64,000 nt of DNA from Immersiella caudata (GCA_030512335.1 JAULSU010000007.1:930001-994000); one strand, 5' to 3'. Counted from the stretch's first letter, positions 24,022 to 39,510 are shown. Numbers and translations are program-made. Notes: generated by a model from the letters alone, not told the origin.

Positions 24022-26235
24022 TTTGAAACTTTTATAAATAATAATTTAATAAAGTAAATACAATAGCTATGAGCAAACTATAAACACGTAATGATATAAA
24101 GAAAGACCTCTAAGATTAATTATTAGATTACTTCAATTAATCAAGTGATTATTAACCGTTATAAAAGTATGTAATATAATAGCTATAAAATAAGATTTTA
24201 CAGTTATTATATTATACATCTGTTATCTAAAACCCCTTTTAACTTCAAAAGTAACAGTTACTTTAATGTAGGATTATCACTCAATATAGGGATTCAATAC
24301 CTCTTTCATAATTAATTGAAGTGTTAAAGTCTTAAGAAAAGCCTTATATTCAAAAAGGCGGTTTATAACAATTTTATTTGATTTATTAAAATTAATAATG
24401 TTATTATTACCTTTGTAGCTGGTAATTTAGATAAAGAATGAAAAAGTAAGTTAAAGAAGTGGTTAAACTATATATTAATCAACACGTCAAAAATGAAATT
24501 TGTATAAACTAAGAAAAGTTCTATTATAAAAGAAGATTTTAGTGAAACTATACCAAGTGTGAGAATATAAAACTGGTAAAAGGTTGTTAAGGTCATAGTT
24601 TTCATTTCTCAGTTTTATCTTTGTTAAAGTTGCGATTTTAAACCCCCATAAGTCTTACTTTTTAAAGCAAAAATAAGCTTTAATAAATGCTTATAAGAAT
24701 ATTAAATTGAAACTTTTGTATTTTAGCCGTAAGGTTTTCGTTAATAGTATTAAAATTCTTACTAGTATAATGTATATTTATAAAGTAAAGTTAACTATGA
24801 TAATTACCCTTTTCCCCTGTTAATAAGTTTTTATGTTTCAATAACATAAGTATAGTTGCAGTATTAATTATTTAAATCATCAAAAGGTTACGTAAAGCCT
24901 TTAATAAGGTACAGTTACGATTATATCTTCTCCTTTACACTTTTAATCAAAATTTGATTAATTTCGATGACCTTTTGAACTTAATTTATTATATCATTAA
25001 ACATTTTTAGGTTAAAAAAACTTAATTGTTTTTACTGGTCACCGGTCTCTGTGTTAATATACGTGAAAGTAACATAGTTTGATTACCTTAGCCTTATTAT
25101 ATACGAGGTATTACGAGAAAGCTAAAGAATTGAAGTTATTTGCTGAATTGTAGCGATAAAGTGTTGTGTAATATATTATGTAACTTGAATACTTTGAAGA
25201 GTTGACCTGTTTAACAGTATAGAGACTGGTAAAAGGCGTTAAATATACTGATTATTAAAAGGGTAATGAAATCGTAAGAACTAAAATCTACTAATTACTG
25301 AGTAAATATAAGAATTTGTTTAATGAACTGTTTTGACCCTTATTTAATATTATAAATTCATCAATCTTTTACAAAAAATATATTAAATAACTTACTCTCT
25401 TTAAAAATAGAGTTGAGGGCTGGATGTAATACATTTTTAATAAAATTTGGCTTATAAGATGAAGGAAAACAATAATATAATCTTATTAAGCTTATGAGTC
25501 TGTTATTTAAGTTGCAAAATTAATAGTTAAAAAAAGAGAATTTATTATTACAGTTTGAATTACAGATTGATATATGAAAGCATTAAAGCTTAACACTGTA
25601 AAATACTTAATTAATTACTAGAGGCGATAAATAACTACTACTACCTGTTACAGTGGTTTATAAAGGAAAATGAAATTCATATTATAACGTAATAATAAAA
25701 GGTAAGGATTGTAATAATAATATAACTTATTACTTGACTCTAAGTTATTGCTTAAGTTTTACTAAATTAAGTTAAATTTACCAATTTGCTAGCTTAAGTT
25801 AAGTAGCTTAACTTTATTATTATTGATATTCAATAAATTAATGTAGTTATATATAACAGATATAACACTACAGCCCATGAAAATAATGTTTTACCCTTTG
25901 CATTTAATATGTAGTGCTCCTGACGTATATTAAACTAACGTCTTAAACTTTATAGAATATAAAGAACTATAAATATAATCTTATATTACCATTAAATATA
26001 TTTATCACTTATCATGACTATTGGTTGAAAACTTTATTAATAGCTTTTTAAACCTTATCATAAAAAAATTATATCTTAAAAGCTAAATCTTACTGGTTCT
26101 TCCCTCTTCTACATATGTTATGAATATTTTTGTACTGCTAATTAAGTTAGACTTTCATTTATAACTTTTAACATTATAGTCCTTTAACTTAAATTTATGC
26201 ATAAATTCAGTAAGTAACATTAAATAAGTAAGCTT
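24022..26235. other. AT-rich RIP sequence, continuation of 17129-19567
   Basis: About 2.2 kb with no recognisable gene or element boundary. It resumes from the other side of the hAT insertion site. Confidence 0.5.
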
Positions 26236-26679
26236 TGGGTGTCCTTCTCGCTACCAGACGTAAGCTGCCCATCACATCATCGACTATCTCAAATTCACCA
26301 CAACTGCAAATTCTCAATGTCTTTCTCATCTTTATCACCTGTGCCAATCACAAGACACTTTAATCGCCGGCGAATCACTCTGTCGGGTATAAGACCCCCG
26401 ACACCCGTCAGAGAGGATACGATTATTAAAGCCACATAATTATTCGATATAGAGTCCCCCCCTTTTAATTAGGAAATAGGTAGCAGCTTTATCGTGCCTG
26501 ACTTATCTTTCCCGGCGGCATAAATATAACTATATTCCTTTTACCCCTCTTAAGGCGATATTTCACTATCCATTTTTACTAAATCGAATTTGTTTGTCAC
26601 ATAACCCGAACCAACTCTACCGCACAGCGGTAGAACCACTCTATCGGGTCAGGACCTACAGGTTGAAGAGATATTACTG
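26236..26679. other. Moderate-GC leader of the Rep-like locus
   Basis: GC rises sharply at 26236. A 66-codon open frame (26239-26439) begins MSFSLPDVSCPSHHR but matches nothing I know. A perfect 8-bp stem with a 3-base loop (TCTACCGC-ACA-GCGGTAGA, 26616-26634) lies just upstream of the Rep-like frame. The loop is too small for a viral nonanucleotide origin. Confidence 0.4.
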
Positions 26680-27258
26680 GTGCGCGGACGATTTCGTTTA
26701 GCCGTTAAGTCTGTCTTTTTAACATACCTAAAGTGTTACCTGATACACGAGGAATTCTTAAAAGGTGTCGAGCGAATTAATTTTAACGATTTTTATATAT
26801 GCTAAAAACTACATAAAGACGGCACCCCTTATTACCACGTTATCAGAGAGTGGTTCACTAAAAAGAACATTAAAAATCCCCGGCACTTTAACATCTAGAA
26901 GTCTTACCTTAACATCACCGCTACGCGTAACCGATTAGCCGCGTGAAGATACGTATATAAACCCGGTGTAACCTATGTGGGAGGGGGTATGAAACCCCTA
27001 GTATCATTTATTAAAGAAAATCGACAAAAGATATGGGCCGAGCTTGTTAAGATCGGTAAGTGAGATAACTTCCTCGTACTGGTTGAAAAGGACGTATGAA
27101 AGGAATTAATCCTTAACTATAATAATATTAAAAGATATATAACCGATATGTTTAAGATCGAGGAGGAATTATATATATATTTAAAAATAAAACCAGGAAA
27201 ATGGAGCATCCCCCCCGAACTATTATAATAGATCGAGAAATATCTTAAGGCACCCTAA
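26680..27258 (+). pseudogene. CRESS-DNA-virus-type replication protein (Rep) relic
   Basis: One continuous frame (codons in phase with 26701) covers about 190 codons. It is broken only by stops (TAA 26803, TAG 26896, TGA 26944, TGA 27061, TGA 27097, TAA/TAG 27226-27231, TAA 27256) and by no frameshift. The order of motifs is that of a HUH rolling-circle endonuclease. Motif I FLTY is at 26716-26727. Motif II region YYHV is at 26830-26841 (normally HxH). A geminivirus-Rep-sequence-like NPRHFN is at 26875-26892. Motif III YVYK is at 26950-26961, followed by a Gly tract and a Trp-rich linker as in genomovirus/geminivirus Reps. I see no Walker A helicase motif; the hAT insertion at 27332 falls about where it would be. 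Endogenous Rep copies are known in fungi. It is non-functional as it stands. A transposon-encoded HUH protein is the main alternative. Confidence 0.66.
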
Positions 27259-27576
27259 AGTAAGTGGACTCTTTTTTTCGTAGCGTATCCCCTCCCTTTA
27301 GGGGGCCTTAGGATATAGTTTTAGTTTTAGACAGGGTTGTTAAATTAGTCACTAGTCATTAGTCATTTGACTGACTAACTAAGACTGACTGACTATTAGT
27401 CACACTTTTTACTGATTACATTAGTCTTAGTCACAGCCCTGACTGATTAAGGTTAGTCTTAGTCAGTCTAGTGACTGATTAAGACTGACTAAAATGACTA
27501 AAGCTTTTATATATATATAAATATATTATATTTTACATTTTAATTAACACTAAGTATTAATTACAATTAACTGGTT

Positions 27577-27826
<250 letters not shown>

Positions 27827-30147
27827 ACGTATATTATAAGCGAGCGACGAAATTTCCACGCGACGCGACCCCTCTACCTTCACACCTTAATTTTACCACA
27901 ACAAGCCATGGCCAACCCCCCAAAAGAGGCCAAGATATTTTTGGCTCTCAAGGCTATTCAGAAAAGCAAAAAACCTAATGTTCTTTTTATTACCAAGCTG
28001 TATAAGATTCCCGAGGCAACCCTTTGCCACTGACGCGCCGGTCAGCTTATACGGCGCGATATTCCAGTTAACTCACGTAAGCTTACGGATTTAGAAGAAA
28101 ATACGATTATTCAGTATATAATTAAGCTATATACACGTGTATTCCACCCTTAGCTTCGTTACATGGAAGATATGGCTAACTGACTGTTACGTAAACGCGA
28201 CACGCCCCCTGTCAGTAAACTCTGGGCTTATAACTTCGTCAAACGTTAACTAGAGCTCCGGACGTGTTTATCACGTAAATACAACTACCAGAGGGCTAAA
28301 TGTAAAGATTTAAAGGTTATTAGCGAGTGGTTTACACTTGTGTATAATATAAAGGCTAAATACAGTATCTTTGATAAAGATATGTATAATTTTAACGAGA
28401 CTGGCTTTATAATGGGTGTTATCACACCTACTATGGTAGTTACTACCTCAGGTGGCCGTGGTAAGGCTAAAAAGATCCAGCCTGGTAATCAAGAGTGGGC
28501 TACAGTTATCCAGGGGGTGAATTCTCAGGGCTGGGCCATCCCACCATTTATCATCTTAGCTGCGTAATACCACCTTGCCAATTAGTATTAAAAATGTAAC
28601 CTTCCGGCTACCTGGCGTATTATAATAACCGATAATAACTGGACTATAAATGAGAAAGGTATAGATTAGATTTAGCATTTCAATTTCTATACAGTATCTC
28701 GTATAAAGGGTAAATATTGGTTATTAATCCTCGATAGCCACGAAAGCCACTATTCCGACAAATTCGAAACCTACTTGTGACAACCTACAGGCCACCCTTA
28801 TAGGTCGGAACGGACCGACGTGTCCCCGCAGGCGCCACAGTGTGCAAACAGTGCAAACTGGAACGCACACACGGACTGATCACCCTGATCACTGAGAGGA
28901 GGGAGTGATCACGATAAACGCCAAGACTATTAATGACCTTACTCACTGAACGAGCCCAGTAATCAGAGTGATCAAGGTACAAGTTACATCTCCACTAGTT
29001 AGTATAGATAGCCATCATCGTACCCACAATAGTGTGAGGAACCTTCTGTTCCTCACACAAGTATTCGCTCGTCAATTGAACCAACTTCAATTATGTCCTA
29101 CTGCACCAACACTTAGAGTGTTGCTCTGTCTTATAGCGACATACGGCCCATTGACCAGTGAACCCCCGTCTGTAAGGACTTGCCTCTGTATTACTCCTCT
29201 CTACCCCGCCCGTCTTACTTAGCGACCCTGCCGACCGATTCGTCGACAGGCCAGAGGTCGTAACACTACTGCCAGGAGCATAACATCATTACACTCTGTA
29301 TACCTCCACACTCTTTACACCTCCTTCAGCTATTAGATGTTAGTTGTTTTAGGCCGTTAAAAAAGGCGTATAGTTGTGAAATTAAGAAGTTAGTACGGAT
29401 GAATATCACGCATATTAGCAAGTTGGAATTTTTCTGTGCGTTTAAAGAGGCTTTTTTTACTTTAATCACAGAAAAAACATCCAAGGGGGGTTTGCCGGCG
29501 CAGGCCTTATACCGTACGATCTAAAGAGGGTAATATCTGAGCTGGATGTACGTATTCAAACCCTAACACCCCTAACCTCAGGCCTAACCACACCACTACC
29601 TTAGGTCTCCTAAACACCACATAACCCTTAAGAGGTTACTTTACAGTTAACACTGATTAAAAATCGAATTTCGAACTATCAGGGTAGCTCTTTAACCTTA
29701 ATACTAACAGCTGTGGATCGATTAGCTAAAGGTACAATGGCTGTAATGTATGAGGTGGCTCTTCTCCGTACAAAGGTCTCCGCACTACGAAAGGCCAATC
29801 AGGAGCTTAATAAGCGACAGAGGGCTAAAAAAACACGTGTACGGCTTGGAGGATCACTTACTGTACAGGAGGCACAGGGTTTACTGGATTAAAAGGCTGT
29901 GGGTAAGCAGTTGGCTCAGGAAACACGTCAAAGTGGTGGTGGTGCAGGGGGGTCTCGTACAAAGATTCGGTGTTATGGCGCGTGCGGTAAGCCTGGCCAT
30001 AATGCGCGCACTTGTAAGGAGGCTGCAGAATCGTCTGATTCATCTGTTTCTGATTCAGTTATTGTTATTTCCTAGTGTTGTGGTTGTGTAATTGAGGATT
30101 GTTGTGGTGGGGTGGTGGAAATTTCGTCGCTCGCTTATAATGTACGT
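27827..30147 (+). mobile_element. pogo/Fot1-type element 1, with solo LTR inside
   Basis: Inverted ends of at least 34 bp starting ACGTATATTATAAGCGAGCG, flanked by TA (27825-27826 and 30148-30149). Without the LTR insertion (28776-29265 plus a 5-bp duplication) it is 1.83 kb, close to the second copy at 30869. The transposase relic reads in order: HTH region (LALKAIQKSKKPNVLFITK, from 27908), DDE_1 domain with ETGFIMGVITPTMVV at about 28400, QGVNSQGWAIPPFIILAA, then after the LTR LDVRIQTLTPLTSG and a C-terminal GRQ-rich tail near 29930. Stops are mostly RIP-like. Confidence 0.9.
28776..29265 (+). repeat. Solo LTR with CTACT target duplication
   Basis: 490 bp, TGTGACAACC...GGTCGTAACA, with CTACT on both sides (28771-28775 and 29266-29270). 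It is inserted in the transposase of pogo-type element 1, so the gypsy family was active after that element arrived. Confidence 0.93.
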
Positions 30148-30151
30148 TACT

Positions 30152-30206
30152 TTTTCTTTTCTTTTCTTTTCTATTCTATTCTATTCTATTCTATTCTATT
30201 CTATTA
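30152..30206. repeat. Pentanucleotide microsatellite (TTTTC then TATTC)
   Basis: A short run of TTTTC units passing into TATTC units immediately after the 3' end of pogo-type element 1. Confidence 0.85.
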
Positions 30207-30711
30207 TTAATATTGATTACTAATATATTACTAAATGACTATCAATTCTACTATAGAATCTATACAAATATTCTCTTTACTATTGCTTAATAATTCTATT
30301 GTTCTTTTATAACTATATAAAGCTTCCTTTTTCTCATTGTGTAAAATTAAATTCTTTACTATTTACACTAAATCATAAGAACAATAACAGCTACTATTTA
30401 CCACCACAACTACCACTAGTACTACTACTACTACTAAAAATGTCTTCGTTTATTCACAGCTCTGGCGACGAAGCCTCAAGCTCAAATTACGAAACCAGCC
30501 AGCCTATTTCTGGCCAAGAATCTACTGTTATTAATAGTAGTAATTCTACTAAGGATTATTCGATTTCGAAATTTAACCAGCTTTCTTTTAAACTAGAAGC
30601 CGATTCTTCATCAAATATTTATATATTTAACAACGGCTTATTTACAAGCACATTATTACCAATTAATACATCTCAAGAAAGGCAAATGGTAGTTCAGTGT
30701 ACTACGTAAGT

Positions 30712-32729
<2,018 letters not shown>

Positions 32730-33900
32730 TATTATTATTATTATTATTTACTAATTACTGATAATTATAACAGAATTACCCGCGATAACGCAACCAATAA
32801 TAACGCCTTTGTTACCGAATTTAAACGAATAAATCCAGAATTTCAGTACGATATTCGATGTGTTACCCATATTTTACACTTAGTAGCGGGTGATATATCG
32901 AAAGAATTCCTTATTACGGCCGATTTAAGCCAACAATTAAGCACTTTTATAAACAGAAGGCTGCTAGAATTAAACAATCTAAACGAAGTAGTAGAAGAGG
33001 AGGAATTTAATACCCCTGAATTCAATAGTAAGTTATAAATCATTATTATTGATTATTATTTACTTACTTTAATAGGCCTTACAACAAGAATACGAAGAAT
33101 TGCAACAATGGTAAAATATATTACCGATATTAAAAAGCTTTTTCAAGAAGGCATTCGACAAGCTAAAGAAGAAGATATTTTACCCCAATCTTTTAATAAA
33201 AGAGTTATACCATTAGGTAAGTATTTACTTTTATCTTGATTATTCTTTATTGTTATTGTTATTATCTTTCATAAATACTAACTTTTTTGTATTTTAGATC
33301 CCCTACCAGATGGAATTCAACCTACTATATGATTAGCACGGCTCTGGAATTACAACAACCACTAAATTACATATACCGAAATACTACAAACAAAGAGTAT
33401 AAAAGAATATTTCTAAGCCCTTCGGAATCGCATACTTTACAACAACTAGAAAAATATTTATAGTACTTGTAAAGCCTGTAGTAAGGCTTCAAAGCGAGTA
33501 TTATACTAATATTAATAAAGCCTTATTATTTGTTTATTCGATTTATAATAAACTAGAGGGTTTAATCGAGGAATTTGAAAATCTGGCTATAGAAGAGCCT
33601 GAATTAGTAAGTTTTATTCTTTATAATTATAATAATTCATTTAATACTAATTATGAATAGAGGGACTAGTATGAAGCCTTTATTGATAGTATAAAGGCTG
33701 GAATTGAGAAATTGAAAAATACTATCCACGAAAACTTACACAACAACGGTTAAAAAAATTCCAGCCGTATATTCTTTCTATATTTCTTGACCCTCGATTT
33801 AAATTAAGCCCTTTTCGACAAGGGGGGCACCTACACTTTGAAGATTCTACTGAACAACACGTTGGAAGGCTTATAAAAGAAGAATTCTTTAAGTAAGTTA

Positions 33901-35343
33901 CGGATATCCACACCAAAAGTTTTGTCCAGGCGCTAGTTACGCCACCCCCTTTATATACATACTATTCTGGCCGTTTTAGCCACCTACCCCGCCCCAGACC
34001 AGAAACCCCGCACATCAACCTGTCAACACAACAAAATGCCTCCTAATACTAGTCTTACCACACGAGCTCTTATTGTTACGTTAAGATCTCCAGTTAGTGG
34101 GAAGACTTCTGTTTAAATCTATGAAGAAACTGGTATATCTGTTCGACAGATTAATCGTATTTATACTTGAGCTATTAAGCGTGGATTTGAGCCGAATTAC
34201 CGGCCGTTTCTTTTAAAGGATGAATGGTTTGAAGATGCTCCCCGTTCTGGCCGTCCATTAAAACAAACCCCTAAGAATATCGAGAAAGTTATCACTAAGG
34301 TGTGAACTAATTGATACGGGTGTGAGAAAACTGCTGCTAATCTGGCTAGCGAGCTTAACCTTAAGGGGATTGAGATCTTAGCTATAACGATCCTTCGGAT
34401 CCTTAAAAAAGCAGGTTTTAAGAAAACCAAACCGACGAGGAAGCCTGGATTAACGAAAAAGATAAAAGATGATCGCCTTTAATAGTGTTTAGCTTATTAA
34501 GATTAGATTTTAAAGGATTGGAAACGAGTAATTTAGTCAGATGAAACAGCTGTTATTTTTCTTTATCGTCGTAGTAGTTATCAAATCTAGAGGATAAAAG
34601 ATAAACGATTTATACAAAGCGCTATTCGTAAGCGTTAGAAAGGATATTCTGAGTTTATGTTTTAAGGTTGTTTTTCTTATAATAAAAAAGGTCCTTTTTA
34701 TTATTAGCTTCCAGAAATAAAATAAGAAAAAAAATAAGTAGAGAAAGCTATTAAGAAGATAAATAAAAAGGTTATTATTAGCCCCTATTCCTGGCCGGAA
34801 ACCCTAGTGGAGATGGAATAAAAAGAATGGTAAACTGGTTAGAGAATCTAAGGGTGGGATCAACTGGTATTGTTACTAAACGAAAATCCTTCTTCTTAAA
34901 CTCTTTCCTTTTATAAAAGAGTGTGAAAAAGATCGACCTGGTACAATAATTTAAAAAGATGGCGCTTTATCACACGCTTATCATATCCAAGATCAGATTT
35001 ACAGATTTTACCAAGTTAAACGACTCCTTTAGCCAGGTAACTCGCCTGACCTGAATCCAATTAAGCCATGTTAGCCATGGATGAAAAGATATATTACGAA
35101 AAAAGGGGCTCCAAAAAGCCGTCAAGAGGCTATCAAAGAGTGGGAGCGTTACTAGAAAGAATTAAAGCTGGAACAGATTTAGGCCTAGATTGAGAGGATT
35201 CCTTGGTATGTTAAGTAAATTATTTAATTAGGGGGAGGGAATGAATATAAAGAGGGCCGAAAAAAGGGGGTGGAAGCCTGAGCATGTATATAAAGGGGGT
35301 GGCGTAACTAGCGCCTGGACAAAACTTTTTGGGTGGACATCCG
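33901..35343 (+). mobile_element. Tc1-type (IS630/mariner) element, 1443 bp
   Basis: Inverted ends CGGATATCCACACCAAAAGT and ACTTTTTGGGTGGACATCCG, extending about 45 bp, with TA duplications (33899-33900 and 35344-35345). The plus-strand transposase relic includes LRSPVSGKTSV (34082), KDEWFEDAPRSGRP (34217), KAGFKKTKPTRKPGL, the SDETAVI block near 34540 and a PGNSPDLNPI-type block near 35035. It is the same family as the element at 20461 but has different termini. Broken by stops and frame changes. Confidence 0.88.
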
Positions 35344-36154
35344 TACTATTATTTAAATAGTAATACTGATGCTAATTTTAATAGTGTGCAAGAAGAACTT
35401 AATATCATTCCAGCGGTGGAGAATACCTACGACGCTTCAGACGACGACGATGAATTTTATACACAACCTACTGAAGAAATGGAATATATTACGTATTTAC
35501 GAGAACCGATAGCTGGAAAAAAGGTAATTAATATACTTTTACTATTATTACTATTAATTATTTTATTATAGTACTAATTATTATTGATAGGTTGACCCTT
35601 TAGAGTACTGGAAGTTAAACGCCATAAAATATCCAGTACTAAGCCTTATGGCCCGCAGATTTCTAGCAATTCCAGCGACCTCAGCACCTGTTGAACGGAC
35701 CTTTTCTATTAGTAGCAATATTATTACTAAAAGCCGAAATAGGCTAGATCCAGATACTGTAAAACAAACAGTATTATTGAAGAGTTGGAAAATAAAAGAG
35801 CTAAAGGAGTTGGAGGAGAATTATCATAATTATGAAGTTGAGGAAGAAGATTAAAAAAGTTATATTTTATTTTATTTTCTTTTCTTTTATTGATTATATT
35901 ATTATACTTATAACCTATTATTATACTTATAATCCATCATTATACTTAGAATCCATTATTAAAGAGAATATTAAATCGGTTTACATTACTGACTAATAGT
36001 CAGACTAAGACTAACTAAGACTAATGTTAGTCAGTCTTAGTCAAGGCTGTGACTGATTAATGCCAAGGCTAGTCATGACTACATTAGTCTTAGTCAGTCT
36101 TAGTCACACCACTGACTAAGACTGACTGATTAATTTAACAACCCTGGTTTTAGA

Positions 36155-36386
36155 TAAACGGTAAGGGCTCAGTATTAACTACTCTAATTTGTCATGAGTT
36201 GCAATTTGACTTAAACTCCTTAAAGATAAGTTAATGTTCACTAACTTAAGATAACTGGAAAGCCTTAAGTTACGTTCTAAATCTTGTTAACTTCAAGTGG
36301 AAGAAAAAAGTATTTAGTAAAATCAAATTATTACGCAAAGTTTAACTCAACATTGAAACAGTACGGTGTAACGCGCCATTTTGTAC
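36155..36386. other. Right flank of the hAT insertion site
   Basis: About 230 bp between the hAT duplication and a MITE. It should be the original continuation of the Rep-like locus. I cannot recognise helicase motifs in it. Confidence 0.4.
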
Positions 36387-37281
36387 CAGGGTTGGGAATT
36401 AATTTTTAATTTTAATTTTAATTTCTTAGTTTAATTTAGTTTCAATTTGTATAAAAATTTAACTAAGTAATTTAATTTTTAGAAAAATTAAATTAAGAAA
36501 TTAAGAAAAAATAAAAAAATTTGAAAAAAAAACATTATTGTTGCTTTGTAGCGGCATACAGGCCTGTAATACAGCGCCTGAGAGCCTGTGGAAGCCTGTA
36601 ATACAGGCTTCCTTCAGGGGAAGAGGTGCGAGTACAGTGCTCCGGAGGAGCGCTATAGGATACGATAGCAGAGCTTACTAAGGTGCTGAAGGAAGTAACG
36701 AAGGCCTGTACTACAGAGCCTAAAAGACAAGTTACAGCGGACTATACTCTGTAAAACAACAGATTTTAGTGAACTCTGCACTTCAATCAACAACTGCATT
36801 GCTTGTGAGATGCTTGCTTAAGAGAAAAGTTAATAACAGGAGAGGAGAAGGCCTATTATAAGCTGTTGGAGCTCTGGAAGGGAATTCCAGAGCTTTCTAC
36901 TACTAATATAATAATAGAATAGTACGGTGGAGGTTCCCCACAGGCCTCGTAATTGCTTATGTGGCCTCAGAAGGTTCGAAACCATATTGTGGCTAGTGAG
37001 TGGTGGCTGCAGGTACAGAGTACCCGAGCGGTGCAGGGTACGCGAGCCATCCTTCACTTACTGGCAAGCCCTGTAATACAGGGCCTCTCCAGTGCTCTTA
37101 GAGGCTGGGATTTAGGTATAGATATTTATTTATAATTTATATTTAAATTATTCCTACCTTTTAAGTTTAAACCTTAATTTAATTTAAATTTTTCTAGTTT
37201 AATTTTAGTTTAAGTAAAAGTTAAATTAAGTAATTTTAGTTTCAGGAAACATTAAATTAAATTAAATTAATCCTAACCCTG
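36387..37281. mobile_element. hAT-like MITE copy, 895 bp
   Basis: Ends CAGGGTTGGGAATTAATTTT and ...AATTAATCCTAACCCTG with AT-rich sub-ends. The core (about 36545-37110) has palindromes GGAAGCCTGTAATACAGGCTTCC and AGCTCTGGAAGGGAATTCC. No matching 8-bp duplication at this copy. Confidence 0.82.
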
Positions 37282-38672
37282 ATAATCAGTCACCTTTAGT
37301 TAGTCAAATGACCAGTGACTAGTGACTAACAGGGCTGTGATTTAGTTTAGTTTAGTTTAATTTTTAGGTGAACTAAACTAAACTAAACTAATAAATACTA
37401 AACTAAACTAACTGAACTAAACTAAAAGTCCCATATAAAATACTAAAAAAAACTATAGCTTTTTAAAAGACCAAAAAGTTACTAATAAAATTCTAATTAA
37501 AATATATGTAATAAAGTAAAAGTACAGCTATTAATACTGTTAAGTTTCTATCTCTTTTTCTAGCTGTACTGTGTTATTTAACTGATTTAAATCCTTAATA
37601 TCCCAACTCTTTAATAAAATCAGTTTTTTCACTGTTTCAGGCTCCAAACTACTTCTTAACTTTATTATTATATTTCCTCCAGTACTAAAAATACCTTTAA
37701 TAAAAGCAGAGGTAGCTGGTATAGCTAAATATCGTCTAGTTAATATAGCTAGTATAGGAAATCGGTGGTTATTAGTTTTCCACCACTAAAAGGGGTATGT
37801 TTTAGTGTCGCGTATTACCACTGCATTAAAATACAGGGAACCTTTAATTACTCTGATAGGTACTGAGACTTTTAATTATCACGTATTACCACTGCACTAA
37901 AATACAGGGAACGTTCAATTGCTCTGATAAGTGGTAATCGCTGTTTATCTGACAGATTATATCTTACTGCACTAACACCGGGTGTTACTCTGTACTATAG
38001 TAACATACGACCACCTCTAACCAGTAAACCCCGTCTGTAAGGACTTGCCTCTGTACTACTCCTCTTTACCCCACCTAACCTATCCAGCGACCCTACCGAC
38101 CGTCTGTTAACAGGCTAAGGTCGTAACAGTAATTTACTAGATAGTATTATTTAGTTAAGATAAAAGTGAAAATGGTTAACGAAGAAAAAGTAAACGGAGG
38201 AATATATTTATATTTGTTGAAAATAGATCTAGAACTCTTTAAAATGTACTAGTTACTTACTAATATATTATATAATAGATTCTAAAGCTTATCAAGAATA
38301 TAAATTTTTCATCTTTTATATATTATTAAGTAATAGAATGATATAGAAGCATGTGGAAGCGTGGAGAAAGTCGTAGAATTTAGTAGAAGCTATTAGAATC
38401 TACTAAAATACTGTAGTACTTCTTGGTATTTAAAAGGGTTTTTAGATCATAACTAGTATAGAAAGTATTAATAACTCATTATTATATAACTAACCCTAAC
38501 CCTGTTAGTATTTTAGTTTAGTTTAGTTTAGTTTAGTAATACTAAACTAATCTTAGTTTAGTTTTAGTCTATACTAAAACTAAATTAGTTTAGTATATAA
38601 GGCAACTAATATTAAACTAACTAAAAAAACTAAAACTAATACTAAATACTAAGAACTAAAATCACAGCCCTG
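37282..38672. mobile_element. hAT fragments with a CAGGGCTGTGATTTAG end and a piece of LTR
   Basis: 37289-37330 resembles the sub-terminal AGTCACTAGTC repeat end of the 27332 hAT. 37330 starts CAGGGCTGTGATTTAGTTTA, and the inverse AAAATCACAGCCCTG ends at 38672. On the minus strand 37560-37790 encodes a hAT C-terminal dimerisation relic. 37800-37940 holds a tandem duplication of about 70 bp. About 37950-38128 is the 3' part of a gypsy LTR, ending GGTCGTAACA. Boundaries are uncertain and no target duplication was found. Confidence 0.55.
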
Positions 38673-39406
38673 TTTTTAACCTTATTAAAACTATAAAAAT
38701 AGGGCTTAAAAAAGCTTAAAAAATACCATCCTTACAAGCTTATAGTTACGACTATAAAAGAATATAAACCCGATTTAAAGAGCAAATTAACTAATCCTAA
38801 TATATCATTTAACGAATTAATAGAAGATACGCCAGAAGAAAACGATGTATCTGACAATTCGGACGAATTATATATATGTAAGAAAATCTTAAAAAACATA
38901 TATATTATATTATAAAAAGCGTAATAAAGGCACTAAAACACACCCCCTTTAGTGGTGGAAAACTAATAACTACCGATTTCTTATATGAACTATATTAGCT
39001 AAACGATATTTAGCTATACCAGCTACCTTTACTTCTATTAACAGTATTCTTAATACTGGAGGAAATATAATAATAAAATTAAAAAGTAGCTTAAAGCCTG
39101 AAATAGTGAAAAAACTTATTATTAAAGAGTTGGGATATTAAGGATTTAAATAAGTTATATAACACAGTACAGCTAGAAGAAGAGATAAAATTTTAACAGT
39201 ATTAATACCTGTATTTTTACTTTATTACATATATTTTAGTTAAAATTTCATTAGTAACTTTTTTATCTTTTAAAAGCTTTGGTTTTCTTAAGTATTTTTA
39301 TATAGAAATTTTGATTTAATTTAGTTAATTTAATGAAGTATTTATTAGTTTAATTTAGTTTAGTTCACCTAAAAACTAAATTAAACTAAACTAAATCACA
39401 GCCTTA
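38673..39406 (+). mobile_element. hAT C-terminal fragment, opposite orientation
   Basis: The plus strand carries LTNPNISFNELIEDTPEEN near 38790. A degenerate dimerisation region follows (about 39000-39150), then an AT-rich end ...AACTAAATCACAGCC. Together with 37560-37790 it makes a head-to-head pair of related hAT C-termini. Confidence 0.55.
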
Positions 39407-39510
39407 CGCGGTAATCAGCTCACTTACTTTTTATCGTCCTTAGCTACTATAGTAGCTTTAATAACTAAGGGTGCTTTTAACAAAAGGTTATAAGGTTAAA
39501 TCTTACACAG
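39404..39510 (+). ncRNA. Degenerate second copy of the gypsy tRNA-like module
   Basis: On the strand opposite the gypsy genes, and at the position matching 49984-50101: CTCACTTACTTTTTATC, an interrupted central part with its own small hairpin (CTACTATAGTAG), then AGGTTATAAGGTTAAATC as a decayed B box. The 5' part is cut by the neighbouring hAT end. Confidence 0.45.

Noticed and set aside
26616..26634. A viral replication-origin stem-loop next to the Rep relic
   Set aside because: The loop is only three bases and no conserved nonanucleotide is present.
38491..38504. Telomere-like AACCCTAACCCTG
   Set aside because: Only two units, located at a hAT-type terminus; not a telomeric array.
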